DNA of 62,978 bases from an uncultured Oscillibacter sp. (lineage in GTDB: Bacteria > Bacillota > Clostridia > Oscillospirales > Oscillospiraceae), in the NCBI GenBank assembly GCA_910576865.1, contig CAJTKE010000018.1, forward strand, positions 1 through 62,978, read 5' to 3'. Within the stretch, counting starts at the first letter, position 1, and each line of letters starts with the position of its first letter. The translations under genes and the position numbers were made by a program. Under the pieces are notes generated by a model, which was given only the letters and a program-made list of their open reading frames with translations, searched no databases and had not been told where the DNA came from. Shown here one piece after another: positions 15,744 through 23,467 of this stretch.

Positions 15744-15761
15744 GTGTTTCCCTCCACCTTG

Positions 15762-15790
15762 ATTATAGCATTTTTCCGCCTGTTGAACAA
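15762..15790 (-). promoter_or_regulatory. SigA-type promoter of the Panacea/membrane protein pair
   Basis: Minus-strand TTGTTC (15785-15790), 17 bases, then TATAAT (15762-15767) preceded by TGC, an extended -10. The predicted leader before the Panacea ATG is about 60 nt and contains the short upstream frame. Confidence 0.7.
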
Positions 15791-15792
15791 GA

Positions 15793-16084
15793 GACAAACG
15801 GTGAAAAATCCCGGATTTTCCACCGTGGTCCGACTCGGAAACGCCGGCCCCGCCGGTTCGGGCCCACCCCATTTTACGCGGCCCCGGCCTGCCGGATGTA
15901 TGTCCCCGCCAGGGGCGCGGGGCGAACAAAAACGCCATGATGCCCCAAAGACACCATGGCGGAAACAACGTGAGCGCAATACGACCGCTCTCCGCTTTCT
16001 CTTGCCGTCCTCGGCGGGATTTACGGGCCGGGCGATGAGGCCGGGCCACACCAGCTGTCTTTGGAACGTGGCTTTATAAAACGT
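15793..16084 (-). ncRNA. Candidate untranslated transcript upstream of the Panacea pair
   Basis: The 477-base stretch between the Panacea gene and the IolE-like gene encodes no convincing protein: the 103- and 123-codon minus-strand frames here have Arg/Pro/Gly-rich, non-protein-like composition. Yet a near-perfect promoter (16091-16119) fires into it. Candidate structures on the transcript are a hairpin at 15933-15961 (CGCCATG/CATGGCG arms) and an 11-bp inverted repeat at 15800-15824 followed by a U-rich stretch that could end it. The ends given are estimates. It may be a small RNA or a long leader of the Panacea pair. It matches no RNA family I know. Confidence 0.3.
15800..15824. promoter_or_regulatory. 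Inverted repeat next to the Panacea promoter
   Basis: GGTGAAAAATC and GATTTTCCACC are inverted around CCG with 10 of 11 pairs. The repeat lies nine bases upstream of the -35 element at 15785-15790, a suitable place for an operator of a self-regulated pair. It could equally be the 3' hairpin of the transcript started at 16091. Confidence 0.4.
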
Positions 16085-16090
16085 GGTCCC

Positions 16091-16119
16091 ATTATAAGGG
16101 ATACGCCGGGAGATGTCAA
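16091..16119 (-). promoter_or_regulatory. Near-consensus SigA promoter without an obvious gene
   Basis: Minus-strand TTGACA (16114-16119), exactly 17 bases, TATAAT (16091-16096). Both hexamers are perfect, making this one of the strongest promoters in the window by match, but no credible coding sequence begins within the next 340 bases. Confidence 0.75.
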
Positions 16120-16135
16120 TACCCCCTTGCGCACG

Positions 16136-16174
16136 GCGGCGGGGCGGAGCCGGCCGCTCCGCCCCGCCGCTTTT
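16136..16174. terminator. Strong hairpin after the IolE-like gene
   Basis: A perfect 15-bp stem (16136-16150 with 16156-16170) around a five-base loop lies just beyond the end of the minus-strand sugar operon. The TTTT tract (16171-16174) is on the plus-strand side. On the minus strand the stem is followed by GCGC and G-rich sequence, so it is not a classic terminator in the direction of the operon it follows. Confidence 0.55.
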
Positions 16175-16177
16175 GGG

Positions 16178-17071
16178 TCAGGGAATCATATGGATATCCC
16201 TCAGATACCGAAGGTTCACCTCCGCCGCATGGCAGGCGAATTCCGCCGTCCTGCCGAACATGTCCTGCTCAATGACCGCGGTCCCCCGGTAGCCGATTTC
16301 CTCCAGGACGTCCCTCAGCTCCCGGAAGTCGATCACGCCGTCCTCCAGGTTGCACATGACCCCGTTGGCGAAGGCCTCGGACACGGTCCAGCCGCTTTCC
16401 GCCGCCTGGACGCGGACGGCGCCGTCCATGTTCTTGAAGTGCAGGTAGGGGATGCGCTCCCGATGGGCCAGCAGGAACTCCAGGGCGCTTCGGTCCCGGG
16501 GCTCCGTCCCGCCGTTGGCGTAGACATGGTGTCCCGTGTCGAAGCAGAGAAAGACCTCCCCCAGGGACAGCAGCTTCTCAATCTCGGCGGTGTACTCGAT
16601 GGCGGTCCCGGCGTGGGGGTGGAACACCATCCGGAGGCCGTACTCCTCCCGGATGAAATCGTTGACGGACAATATGCCCTCATAGACCCGGTCCCACAGC
16701 GTCTGGTTCCAGGCCCCTTTGTCCTCGAAGCCCGGCTCATAGGCGGTGCCGTCCATCACGACCATGTCCCGGACCTCCAGGCGGGCCAGCCGTTGGGCCA
16801 GCCCCCTCACGAAGTCCCGGCACTCCGCCTGAGACAGCTTGCCGAAGGGCACCGTCGCCGTACCGGCGCAGACCGTCAGGCCGTGCTTCTTCAGCTCCGC
16901 CCGGAGGATCTCCGGATCCACCGGAAGATAGCCCTCGGGGCCCAGCTCGATCTCCGTGTACCCGGCCTGGGCCGCCTGCTGAAGGAACACCGGCCAGGGT
17001 ACGCCGGAGGTACCCCCGTCGGCGTAGAACACGCCCCAGGAACAAGGGGCCGTGGCAATGCGAATCTCCAT
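16178..17071 (-). CDS. IolE-like sugar phosphate isomerase/epimerase family protein (TIM barrel)
   Basis: A 297-residue xylose-isomerase-like TIM barrel. It opens with IATAPCSWGVF and has ELGPEGYLP, FHPHAGTAIEYTAEIEKLL, CFDTGHHVYANG and YLHFKNMDG, which follow the metal-binding pattern of IolE (2-keto-myo-inositol dehydratase) and related isomerases: Glu at EIELG, His in HPHAG, Asp in CFDTGHH, and a late Glu in AVIEQDMFG. It starts four bases after the Gfo/Idh gene and is the last gene of the rbs-type transporter operon. A role in breaking down a keto-sugar or cyclitol made by the upstream oxidoreductase is likely; true IolE activity is not certain. Confidence 0.8.
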   Translation of the reverse strand: MEIRIATAPCSWGVFYADGGTSGVPWPVFLQQAAQAGYTEIELGPEGYLPVDPEILRAELKKHGLTVCAGTATVPFGKLSQAECRDFVRGLAQRLARLEVRDMVVMDGTAYEPGFEDKGAWNQTLWDRVYEGILSVNDFIREEYGLRMVFHPHAGTAIEYTAEIEKLLSLGEVFLCFDTGHHVYANGGTEPRDRSALEFLLAHRERIPYLHFKNMDGAVRVQAAESGWTVSEAFANGVMCNLEDGVIDFRELRDVLEEIGYRGTAVIEQDMFGRTAEFACHAAEVNLRYLRDIHMIP

Positions 17072-17075
17072 ATGC

Positions 17076-18146
17076 TCACCTCATCATCTTCCCGATTTCC
17101 AGGAAGAGTTTCACGTCCTCCGCCGCGTCGAACACATCGCACTTGGGCGTGTCATGCTCCGCGATGCAACGGTGGAATTCCAGCAGCTCGTTGAAAAACA
17201 TGTCGTGGTACTGGGGACCGTAGACCGTCTCCCGGGCCTGCCCGTTTTCCAGGTCCTGCACCGTCAGGCGGCTGGGGAGGTAGCGGATATAGGGGGAATC
17301 GTATTTCAAGGACAGCTTCCGGTCCCCCTGGTAAATCTCGATGGACTCATCAAACTCCACCACGGACTGGTCGTTCATCTCCTCGAAGACCATGTTGAAG
17401 CCCTCGTACTCCAGCACCAGGGTGAACTGGGCCCCGGTGGGGGAAAGCGCCGCCGTGCGGATGGCTTTGGGCAGGCCGATCAGCTCCCGGACCGCCGAGA
17501 GGATGTGGCAGCCGGAGGCGGTCATGAGCAGGTAGGCCAGCAACTGAGCCTGGGTGGCATTGCCGCCCAGAAGCCGGTTGTACTCGTCGAAGGTCTTTTT
17601 CTGCATCTCCGCCCGGCCGGCGGGGTCCAGGTCCTCCGCCTTCTTCTCGTGCCAGGTGTTCTCCAGGTACCAGGGCCCCTCCAGCACCAGAGTGCGGGCC
17701 CGGACGTAGGAGATGGGGCGCTTGTCAGCGGCCAGAAGCTCCTTCATCTTCAGGAAGGAGTCGTTGTACCGGCGGCAGTAGCCCACCATGGCCACCTGAT
17801 CGGGATGGGCCCGCTTCACCTCCATCAGCCGCTCCGCCAGGGCCGGGTCACAGGTCATGGGCTTTTCGATGAAGACGTGCTTCCCCGCCTCCAGGGCGGC
17901 GATGGCGTACTCCGCGTGGTCCCCGGCGGAGAGGATCATCACCGCGTCCACGTCGGAGCAGCGGATCAGGTCCAGTCCGTCCCGGAACTGATGGGGAACG
18001 CGGTACTTCTCCGCCACGTAGGCGCAGAGCTGGGCGGAGATGTCCGACACGGCGGTGATCTGGAACTTCTCGGGAATTTTCTCCAGGTTGGGCAGGTGCA
18101 GCAGCTGCGCGGCCTGTCCCAGGCCGATGAGGCCAAGTCTGATCAT
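17076..18146 (-). CDS. Gfo/Idh/MocA-family oxidoreductase
   Basis: A 356-residue NAD(P)-dependent sugar or cyclitol dehydrogenase. The N-terminal Rossmann motif is IGLGQAAQLLHLPNL, and the conserved VFIEKPM supplies the catalytic-site Lys of the EKP motif near residue 95. The C-terminal domain is the usual open-faced sheet. AAGGAGGG precedes the ATG. It lies between the esterase and the IolE-like gene in the transporter operon, so it probably oxidises the imported sugar. Such enzymes act on inositols, glucose derivatives or glycosides, and the substrate is not evident. Confidence 0.9.
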   Translation of the reverse strand: MIRLGLIGLGQAAQLLHLPNLEKIPEKFQITAVSDISAQLCAYVAEKYRVPHQFRDGLDLIRCSDVDAVMILSAGDHAEYAIAALEAGKHVFIEKPMTCDPALAERLMEVKRAHPDQVAMVGYCRRYNDSFLKMKELLAADKRPISYVRARTLVLEGPWYLENTWHEKKAEDLDPAGRAEMQKKTFDEYNRLLGGNATQAQLLAYLLMTASGCHILSAVRELIGLPKAIRTAALSPTGAQFTLVLEYEGFNMVFEEMNDQSVVEFDESIEIYQGDRKLSLKYDSPYIRYLPSRLTVQDLENGQARETVYGPQYHDMFFNELLEFHRCIAEHDTPKCDVFDAAEDVKLFLEIGKMMR

Positions 18147-18164
18147 GGGTTGTCCCTCCTTTTG

Positions 18165-19670
18165 TCACTCGTTCAAAATTTGATCCACAATGAAGCGCGC
18201 CCGGGGAGTGCCGCAGAAGCCGCTCATGCCGACCCGCTCTCCAAGCTCCATGCTCTCCCGCCGCGCCGCCGTGTAGGGCGTCCAGACCGGAAGCCCCTCC
18301 CCGTTGGGGTCGCCGCTTCTGGCGAAATTGGTCCAGTAGCCCACCATCGCCCGGGAGAGATCGTAGTCCACCCCCGTCAGGTCCCGCCAGCAGCGGGAGA
18401 GGGTCTGGAAGACGTACCACAGCTCGCTGGAGTGATAGGCCCCGGCGTCGTCTCCCGGCAGCTTCCTGGTGAAGTGGTACAGGAAGGTGGGCTTCCGGGC
18501 CGGGTTTTCCGCGGCGTGGTCCGCCCAGGCGAAGACGCCGGGCTTCAGCATGTCGTCCCAGCCCCCCGCCCGAACGGCGGCCTCCGGGTCCCGGTCAAAG
18601 CCGGTGAGCTTCAAAAAGGCCTCCGTGTCCTCGCCGAAGCGCTCCTGGGCGGAGCGGCGGAACTCCTCCGGGTCCTGGGGCGGCAGGCAGTTGAACGCGC
18701 CGTTTTCGTTGGCGGTGGTTCCGACCATGCAGGGGATGTCCGCGTATTGACAGGCCTTCACCGCGTCCGCGCAGTCCAGGGGCTGGGCCCAGCCGTCCAC
18801 GATGGGCGCGAAGGTGAGCCCGGGCCGGACCTCCTCCAGAAACACCTGCTCCTTCTCCACGATGGCCTCCGGGGACAGGGCCCGGGCCTCCTGAATGGAG
18901 CCGCAGCCCAGGAACGCCAGATACTCCGCCCCCAGCTCCTCCGCCTCCTCCCGGGTCCGCATGGAGACGCCGGAGGACCGCCGTCCCGTGTAGCCCCCGG
19001 CGCTCTGCATGATGGCCCGGGCGGCGTCTCCCTGGCTGAGGGGGGAGGTCAGCAGATTCAAAACGCTCATGGCCCCGGCGGACTGGCCGAAGATGGTGAC
19101 GTTGTCCGGGTCCCCGCCGAAGGCGGCGATGTTCCGCCGGACCCATTTCAGCGCCGCGATCTGGTCCAGAAGGCCGTAGTTGCCGCAGCGGCCGTGTTCG
19201 TCCCGAAGCTCCCGGTGGGCCAGATACCCGAAGGAGCCCAGGCGGTACTCGATGGTCACCAGCAGCACGCCCCGCCGGGCCAGGGCGTCGCCGTCGAAGG
19301 TGATCTCGTGGCTGTAGCCGCTTTTAAAGCCGCCGCCGTGGATGAAGAACATCACCGGCAGGCCCTCCCCGGGGGCCTGGGCGGGGGTCCAGATGTTCAG
19401 GTAGAGGCAGTCCTCGCTCATGGGCTTGCGGCAGGTGTAGAACTCCCTGGAGTAAAAGGGGTGCCGCTCCTCCGCCTGACTGGGGATGTCTTTGAATACG
19501 TAGGCCTCATAAACCCCCTCCCAGGCGGGGGCGGGCTGAGGCGGGGCCCAGCGCAGGGGTCCCACCGGCGGGGCGGCGTAGGGCACGCCCCTGAAAACCG
19601 TGATCTCCGGGTTTCCGCTGTAAAGCCCGGCCACGAGGCCGGATTCCGTTTTCGCCTGCAATAACGCCAT
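18165..19670 (-). CDS. Type B carboxylesterase (para-nitrobenzyl esterase family)
   Basis: A 501-residue alpha/beta-hydrolase. The family signatures are EDCLYLNIWTPA (the first type-B pattern), the oxyanion GGG in FFIHGGGFKSG, and the nucleophile elbow TIFGQSAGAMSVLN with the catalytic Ser. The His is expected in the AYHSSELWYVF region near residue 417. There is no signal peptide, so it acts in the cytoplasm. It is encoded inside the sugar importer operon, 56 bases after the binding-protein gene and 18 before the dehydrogenase. This suggests removal of an acyl group from an imported esterified sugar or glycoside. Confidence 0.9.
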   Translation of the reverse strand: MALLQAKTESGLVAGLYSGNPEITVFRGVPYAAPPVGPLRWAPPQPAPAWEGVYEAYVFKDIPSQAEERHPFYSREFYTCRKPMSEDCLYLNIWTPAQAPGEGLPVMFFIHGGGFKSGYSHEITFDGDALARRGVLLVTIEYRLGSFGYLAHRELRDEHGRCGNYGLLDQIAALKWVRRNIAAFGGDPDNVTIFGQSAGAMSVLNLLTSPLSQGDAARAIMQSAGGYTGRRSSGVSMRTREEAEELGAEYLAFLGCGSIQEARALSPEAIVEKEQVFLEEVRPGLTFAPIVDGWAQPLDCADAVKACQYADIPCMVGTTANENGAFNCLPPQDPEEFRRSAQERFGEDTEAFLKLTGFDRDPEAAVRAGGWDDMLKPGVFAWADHAAENPARKPTFLYHFTRKLPGDDAGAYHSSELWYVFQTLSRCWRDLTGVDYDLSRAMVGYWTNFARSGDPNGEGLPVWTPYTAARRESMELGERVGMSGFCGTPRARFIVDQILNE

Positions 19671-19726
19671 ATGCTCCTCCTTATGGGAAAGAGGCGGACG
19701 AAAACCGTCCGCCTCCCTGCCGAATC

Positions 19727-20758
19727 TTATTTGCCAAACTCAGAGGCGTTTTCCTTGGTCCAGACAGAGGGATTGATCATGACCTGCTCCGGCATTTCAG
19801 CGCCGTCTTTTTCGTGGGCCATGATGACATCGTAGGTTCCACGGGCCAGGGCGAAGTAGTCATAGAACACGTCCACATAGGTCTCGTCGTTCTCCAACCA
19901 CTCGGTGCCGGAGGGCTGGGTGAAGTCCTGGGCCGCCACGTAGATTTTGCCGGTCAGGTCGTGGGCCCGGAGGGACTCCACGATGCCCTGGACGGTCATG
20001 GCGGACTGGCAGACCACGCCGTTGATCCCGTCGGCGCCGAAGCGCTGGAGCCAGTCCTCCATCAGGTTCATGGCCTTGTCCGTCTTGGAGTCGGCGGGCT
20101 GTTTGTCAATGATGGTGACATCGGGCCGAATCTCGGCGATTTTCTCCTCAAAGCCCCGGGTGCGGTTGATCTGGCTGTTCATACCCAGCTGATTCATGGC
20201 AATGCAGACCGTCCCGTTCTCGGGCAGGACCTCCGCCAGCTTTTCCGCCTGGAGGCGTCCGAACTCGGCCTCGTCCACGCCCACCTGGGTCCAGACCAGA
20301 GTGTCGCTGGTGGGTACGGTGTCCACGCAAATCAGGGGAATGCCGGCATCCACCACAGCCTGCAGGGCCGGCTCCACACCGGGCAGGGGCTGGACCGCGA
20401 TATAGTCCATCTCCTGCTGAAGCAGGGACTCAATGGTATTGATCTGTTTCTCGGCGTCGATGTTGCCGTCCAGAGTGACCACCTCGATTTCGGGATACTC
20501 ACTCTCCGTCAGGGACTCAAAGGCCAGGGCCAGGTTATGGCACCACTCGTCGGAGAAGGCGGCGCTGGAGAAGCCGACCCTGATTTTTCCGCCGCTTTCG
20601 CCGCCGTCTCCGCCGCCGCTGGTGTCGGTCTGGGCGGGGGGCTCATTGCCGGAGGAGGCCGCGCCGGAATCGGCTTGGTCTTTTCCGCCGCCGCAGGCGG
20701 CGAGGGACAGCAGCATCACCGCTGTCAGGAGCGTCGCGAGAAGTTTCTTCAGAGACAT
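19727..20758 (-). CDS. RbsB-type sugar ABC transporter substrate-binding lipoprotein
   Basis: A 343-residue periplasmic-binding protein of the ribose/galactose cluster (Peripla_BP_4). Start ATG 20758 follows GGAGG; the frame extends 17 codons further without a better site. The signal peptide ends in the lipobox LSLAAC, followed by a long Gly/Ser/Asp-rich linker (about residues 25-60). The mature domain starts KIRVGFSSAAFSDEWCHNLA and contains GNIDAEKQINTIESLLQQ and DYIAVQPLPG, typical of sugar binders. It is third in the operon after the ATPase and permease. The ligand is unknown. Confidence 0.92.
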   Translation of the reverse strand: MSLKKLLATLLTAVMLLSLAACGGGKDQADSGAASSGNEPPAQTDTSGGGDGGESGGKIRVGFSSAAFSDEWCHNLALAFESLTESEYPEIEVVTLDGNIDAEKQINTIESLLQQEMDYIAVQPLPGVEPALQAVVDAGIPLICVDTVPTSDTLVWTQVGVDEAEFGRLQAEKLAEVLPENGTVCIAMNQLGMNSQINRTRGFEEKIAEIRPDVTIIDKQPADSKTDKAMNLMEDWLQRFGADGINGVVCQSAMTVQGIVESLRAHDLTGKIYVAAQDFTQPSGTEWLENDETYVDVFYDYFALARGTYDVIMAHEKDGAEMPEQVMINPSVWTKENASEFGK

Positions 20759-20813
20759 CACTTTTTCCTCCTTTTGATCTTGGGGTTTATAGTCTTCCAA
20801 TGGGATCACGTTG

Positions 20814-21779
20814 TCAGGACGCTTTCATGACCGCGTCGTGGGTCTTTTTGTCCAGCAGCACGGCGATGACAATGATGACGCCTTTCACCACGGACTGGTA
20901 GTAGGGGGACACCCCCGCCAGATTCATGCAGTTGTTGATGACGCCGATGGTCAGTGCGCCGACGAGGCTGGCCGCCACGGAGCCCACGCCTCCCGCCATG
21001 CCGCAGCCCCCCAGCACGCAGGCGATGATGGCGTCGAACTCAAAGGCCACGCCGGCGGTGGGCTGGCCGCTGTTGGTCCGGGCCGCCAGCATGATGCCCG
21101 CCAGGGCGGTGCAGACGCCCATATAGAGATAGGCGAAGAGGACCATGAGCTTGACGTTGATGCCCGCGGCGTTGGCCGCTTCCCGGTTGCCTCCGGTGGC
21201 GTAGATATAGCGGCCGAAGGAGGTGTAGTTCATGATAAGCCAAGTGAACAGCACCGCCAGAATGGTGATGATGATCAGCCAGGAGACACCGAAGAGCTTC
21301 CCGCTGGAAATCTTCGCGATGGGGCCCACGCCGATGATGGGCGCGCCGTTGGAGAGGACCTGGGCCGCGCCCCGGAACGCCAGCTGACCCGCCAGGGTGA
21401 CGATGAAGGGGACCAGGGCGCAGTAGGACACCAGCACGCCCTGAAGGAGGCTGGTCAGCAGCATGGTGGCCACGGCGGCCAGAACGGCCAGCAGCCAGCT
21501 CCCCGTGGCGTTCACCACCAGGGCGCACATCACGCCCGCCAGGGCCACGCCGGAACCGGCGGAGAGGTCCGTGTTGCCGGAGACAATCAGCATGGTCATG
21601 CCGCAGGAGAGCACGCCGATGACCGCGCACTGGGTGAAGACGCTGAGGATGTTGTCCGTGCTGAGGAACCGGTCCGACGCCAGGGACGCCGCCAGCACCA
21701 CCAGCGCGAAAATCAGCACGATGCCGAACCGGCTGAACAGCTCCGCCCCGTTGATCCGCTTACTCATAGTCTGTTTCAT
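20814..21779 (-). CDS. RbsC-type sugar ABC transporter permease
   Basis: A 321-residue membrane permease of the BPD_transp_2 family with 8-10 hydrophobic segments. It contains the conserved MTMLIVSGNTDLSAGSGVAL near residue 62 and AFEFDAIIACVLGGCGMAGGVGSV towards the C-terminus, which is the usual coupling region facing the ATPase. The ATG at 21779 overlaps the end of the ATPase gene by four bases (ATGA), showing coupled translation. It probably works as a homodimer with the ATPase at 21776-23263. Confidence 0.94.
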   Translation of the reverse strand: MKQTMSKRINGAELFSRFGIVLIFALVVLAASLASDRFLSTDNILSVFTQCAVIGVLSCGMTMLIVSGNTDLSAGSGVALAGVMCALVVNATGSWLLAVLAAVATMLLTSLLQGVLVSYCALVPFIVTLAGQLAFRGAAQVLSNGAPIIGVGPIAKISSGKLFGVSWLIIITILAVLFTWLIMNYTSFGRYIYATGGNREAANAAGINVKLMVLFAYLYMGVCTALAGIMLAARTNSGQPTAGVAFEFDAIIACVLGGCGMAGGVGSVAASLVGALTIGVINNCMNLAGVSPYYQSVVKGVIIVIAVLLDKKTHDAVMKAS

Positions 21780-23263
21780 TTTTTCACCTCTGCCGCATAT
21801 TCCAGAATTTTTTCCTGGGTGTACTCACCCCTGCGCAGCTCGCCGGAGACCTGGCCCTCGCACATGACCAGGATGCGGTCCGCCATGCCCATGATCTCCT
21901 CCATGTCCGAGGAGATCATAATGATGGAAACGCCCTGCTCCGTCAGCTCGTTCATGATCTGATAGATTTCGCTCTTGGCTCCCACGTCGATGCCCCGGGT
22001 GGGCTCGTCCAGGATGAGCACCTTGGGTCCCGTCATCAGCCACTTGGCGATGATGACCTTCTGCTGGTTTCCGCCGGAGAGCTGGTTGACGATGTTTTCA
22101 TAGCTGGGGGTCTTGACCCGGAGCTTCTGGCACATCTCCACGGCGATGCCGGACTCCGCCCCCTTGCGGAGGATGCCGTGGCTGGAGTTGCGGTAGGTGG
22201 AGGGCAGCACCGTGTTCTCCATGATGGACCGGCAGAGCACCAGCCCGTCCTCCTTGCGGTTTTCCGTCACCATGGCGATGCCGTTTTTCATGGCGTCCCG
22301 GGGGCAGCGGATGCTGAGCCGTTTTCCCTCCATCTCCACCGTGCCCCTCTCGGCCCGGTCCAGGCCGAAGAGGCAGCGCAGGGACTCCGTCCGCCCCGCG
22401 CCCACGATGCCGGCAAAGCCCAGGATCTCGCCCCGGCGCACCTCGAAGGAGACGTCTTTCACCTTCTTTCCCCGGTGAAGTCCCTCCACCTTCAGCACCG
22501 TCTCGCCGCCCTGGAAGTTCCGGGGGGGATGGACGTTGGAAATCTCCCGGCCCACCATCATGGAGATCAGGCGGTCATGGTCCAGCTCCTGGATGAGCTT
22601 CGTTCCGATGTATTTCCCGTCCCGGAGGACGGAGACCCGGTCCGCCACCTGGAAGACCTCGTCGATCTTGTGGGTGATGATGATGATGGTGATGCCCTTG
22701 CCTTTCAGCTCCTCGATGAAGGAAAACAGCTTCTGGACCTCCCGCTCCGTGATGGCGGAGGTGGGCTCGTCCATGATGATGAGCCGGGCCTCGTAGGAGA
22801 TGGCTTTCAGAATCTCCAGCATCTGGGTCTCCGCGGTGGAGAGGGAGCGGACCTTCTGTCTGGGGTCGAAGTCCACCTTCCAGTGCTCGAAGAGCTTCCG
22901 GCACTGGCTGTACATCTCGGGCCAGTTCACGACGCAGCCCTTTTTCGGATACCGCCCCACGAACATGTTCTCCGCGATGGTCAGGTCCTTGATGGGGTTG
23001 AGCTCCTGGTGAATCATGGCGATTCCCAGGGCGATGGCGTCCCGGGGACTGCGGATGACGGTCTTTTGTCCGTTGAAGCGGATCTCTCCGCTGTCCGCCG
23101 GGAACATGCCGTTCAGGATCTTCATCAGCGTGGACTTCCCCGCGCCGTTCTCCCCCATCACCGCATGGACCTCCCCTTCCTCGAAGGAGACGGAGACGTC
23201 GTCCAGAGCCTTGACGCCGGGATACGTCTTGGTGATATGTTCCATTGCGAGAATCTCGCTCAT
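21776..23263 (-). CDS. RbsA-type sugar ABC transporter ATP-binding protein (two ABC domains)
   Basis: A 495-residue tandem ABC ATPase. Domain 1 has Walker A GENGAGKSTLMKILNG, signature LSTAETQMLEILKAI and Walker B LIIMDEPTSAI. Domain 2 has the usual reduced P-loop GFAGIVGAGRTESLRCLFG, signature LSGGNQQKVIIAKWL and Walker B VLILDEPTRGIDVGAK. All motifs are intact, in contrast to the homologue at 23452-24831. I choose ATG 23263 (MSEILAMEHITKTYPG); the 23 extra upstream codons overlap the promoter. It is the first gene of a six-gene operon: ATPase, permease, binding protein, esterase, oxidoreductase, IolE-like protein. Confidence 0.95.
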   Translation of the reverse strand: MSEILAMEHITKTYPGVKALDDVSVSFEEGEVHAVMGENGAGKSTLMKILNGMFPADSGEIRFNGQKTVIRSPRDAIALGIAMIHQELNPIKDLTIAENMFVGRYPKKGCVVNWPEMYSQCRKLFEHWKVDFDPRQKVRSLSTAETQMLEILKAISYEARLIIMDEPTSAITEREVQKLFSFIEELKGKGITIIIITHKIDEVFQVADRVSVLRDGKYIGTKLIQELDHDRLISMMVGREISNVHPPRNFQGGETVLKVEGLHRGKKVKDVSFEVRRGEILGFAGIVGAGRTESLRCLFGLDRAERGTVEMEGKRLSIRCPRDAMKNGIAMVTENRKEDGLVLCRSIMENTVLPSTYRNSSHGILRKGAESGIAVEMCQKLRVKTPSYENIVNQLSGGNQQKVIIAKWLMTGPKVLILDEPTRGIDVGAKSEIYQIMNELTEQGVSIIMISSDMEEIMGMADRILVMCEGQVSGELRRGEYTQEKILEYAAEVKK

Positions 23264-23302
23264 CGAATCCCCTCTTTCTCGACGGTCTTCGCCGTTTTTC
23301 AT

Positions 23303-23332
23303 AGTATACTTGCTCCGGGTGGCGGACCGCAA
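23303..23332 (-). promoter_or_regulatory. Promoter of the rbs-type sugar operon
   Basis: Minus-strand TTGCGG (23327-23332), 18-base spacer, TATACT (23303-23308), about 40 bases upstream of the ATPase ATG at 23263. Confidence 0.6.
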
Positions 23333-23431
23333 TGCGGCGGTTTTCAGAAAATGTGTGTGATTTACAGGACATTTGGGGAATCTCCATTTTCATTTGTACA
23401 GTTCGCACAAAATTGCATTTGATTTTTTGCC

Positions 23432-23467
23432 AAAAAAGAAACCCCGTGTTTTCAAACACAGGGTTTC
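23432..23467 (-). terminator. Terminator of the HAD/two-component/ABC-like operon
   Basis: On the minus strand GAAACCCTGTG pairs with CACGGGGTTTC (one wobble pair) around an eight-base loop and is followed by TTTTTT (23432-23437). The stem begins inside the last codons of the motif-less ABC gene (stop at 23452). It isolates that operon from the downstream sugar importer operon. Confidence 0.85.

Noticed and set aside
15740..16051. Minus-strand frames of 103 and 123 codons upstream of the Panacea gene
   Set aside because: Arg/Pro/Gly-rich translation, no domain, poor start sites and no codon bias like the neighbours. Treated as non-coding or leader sequence.
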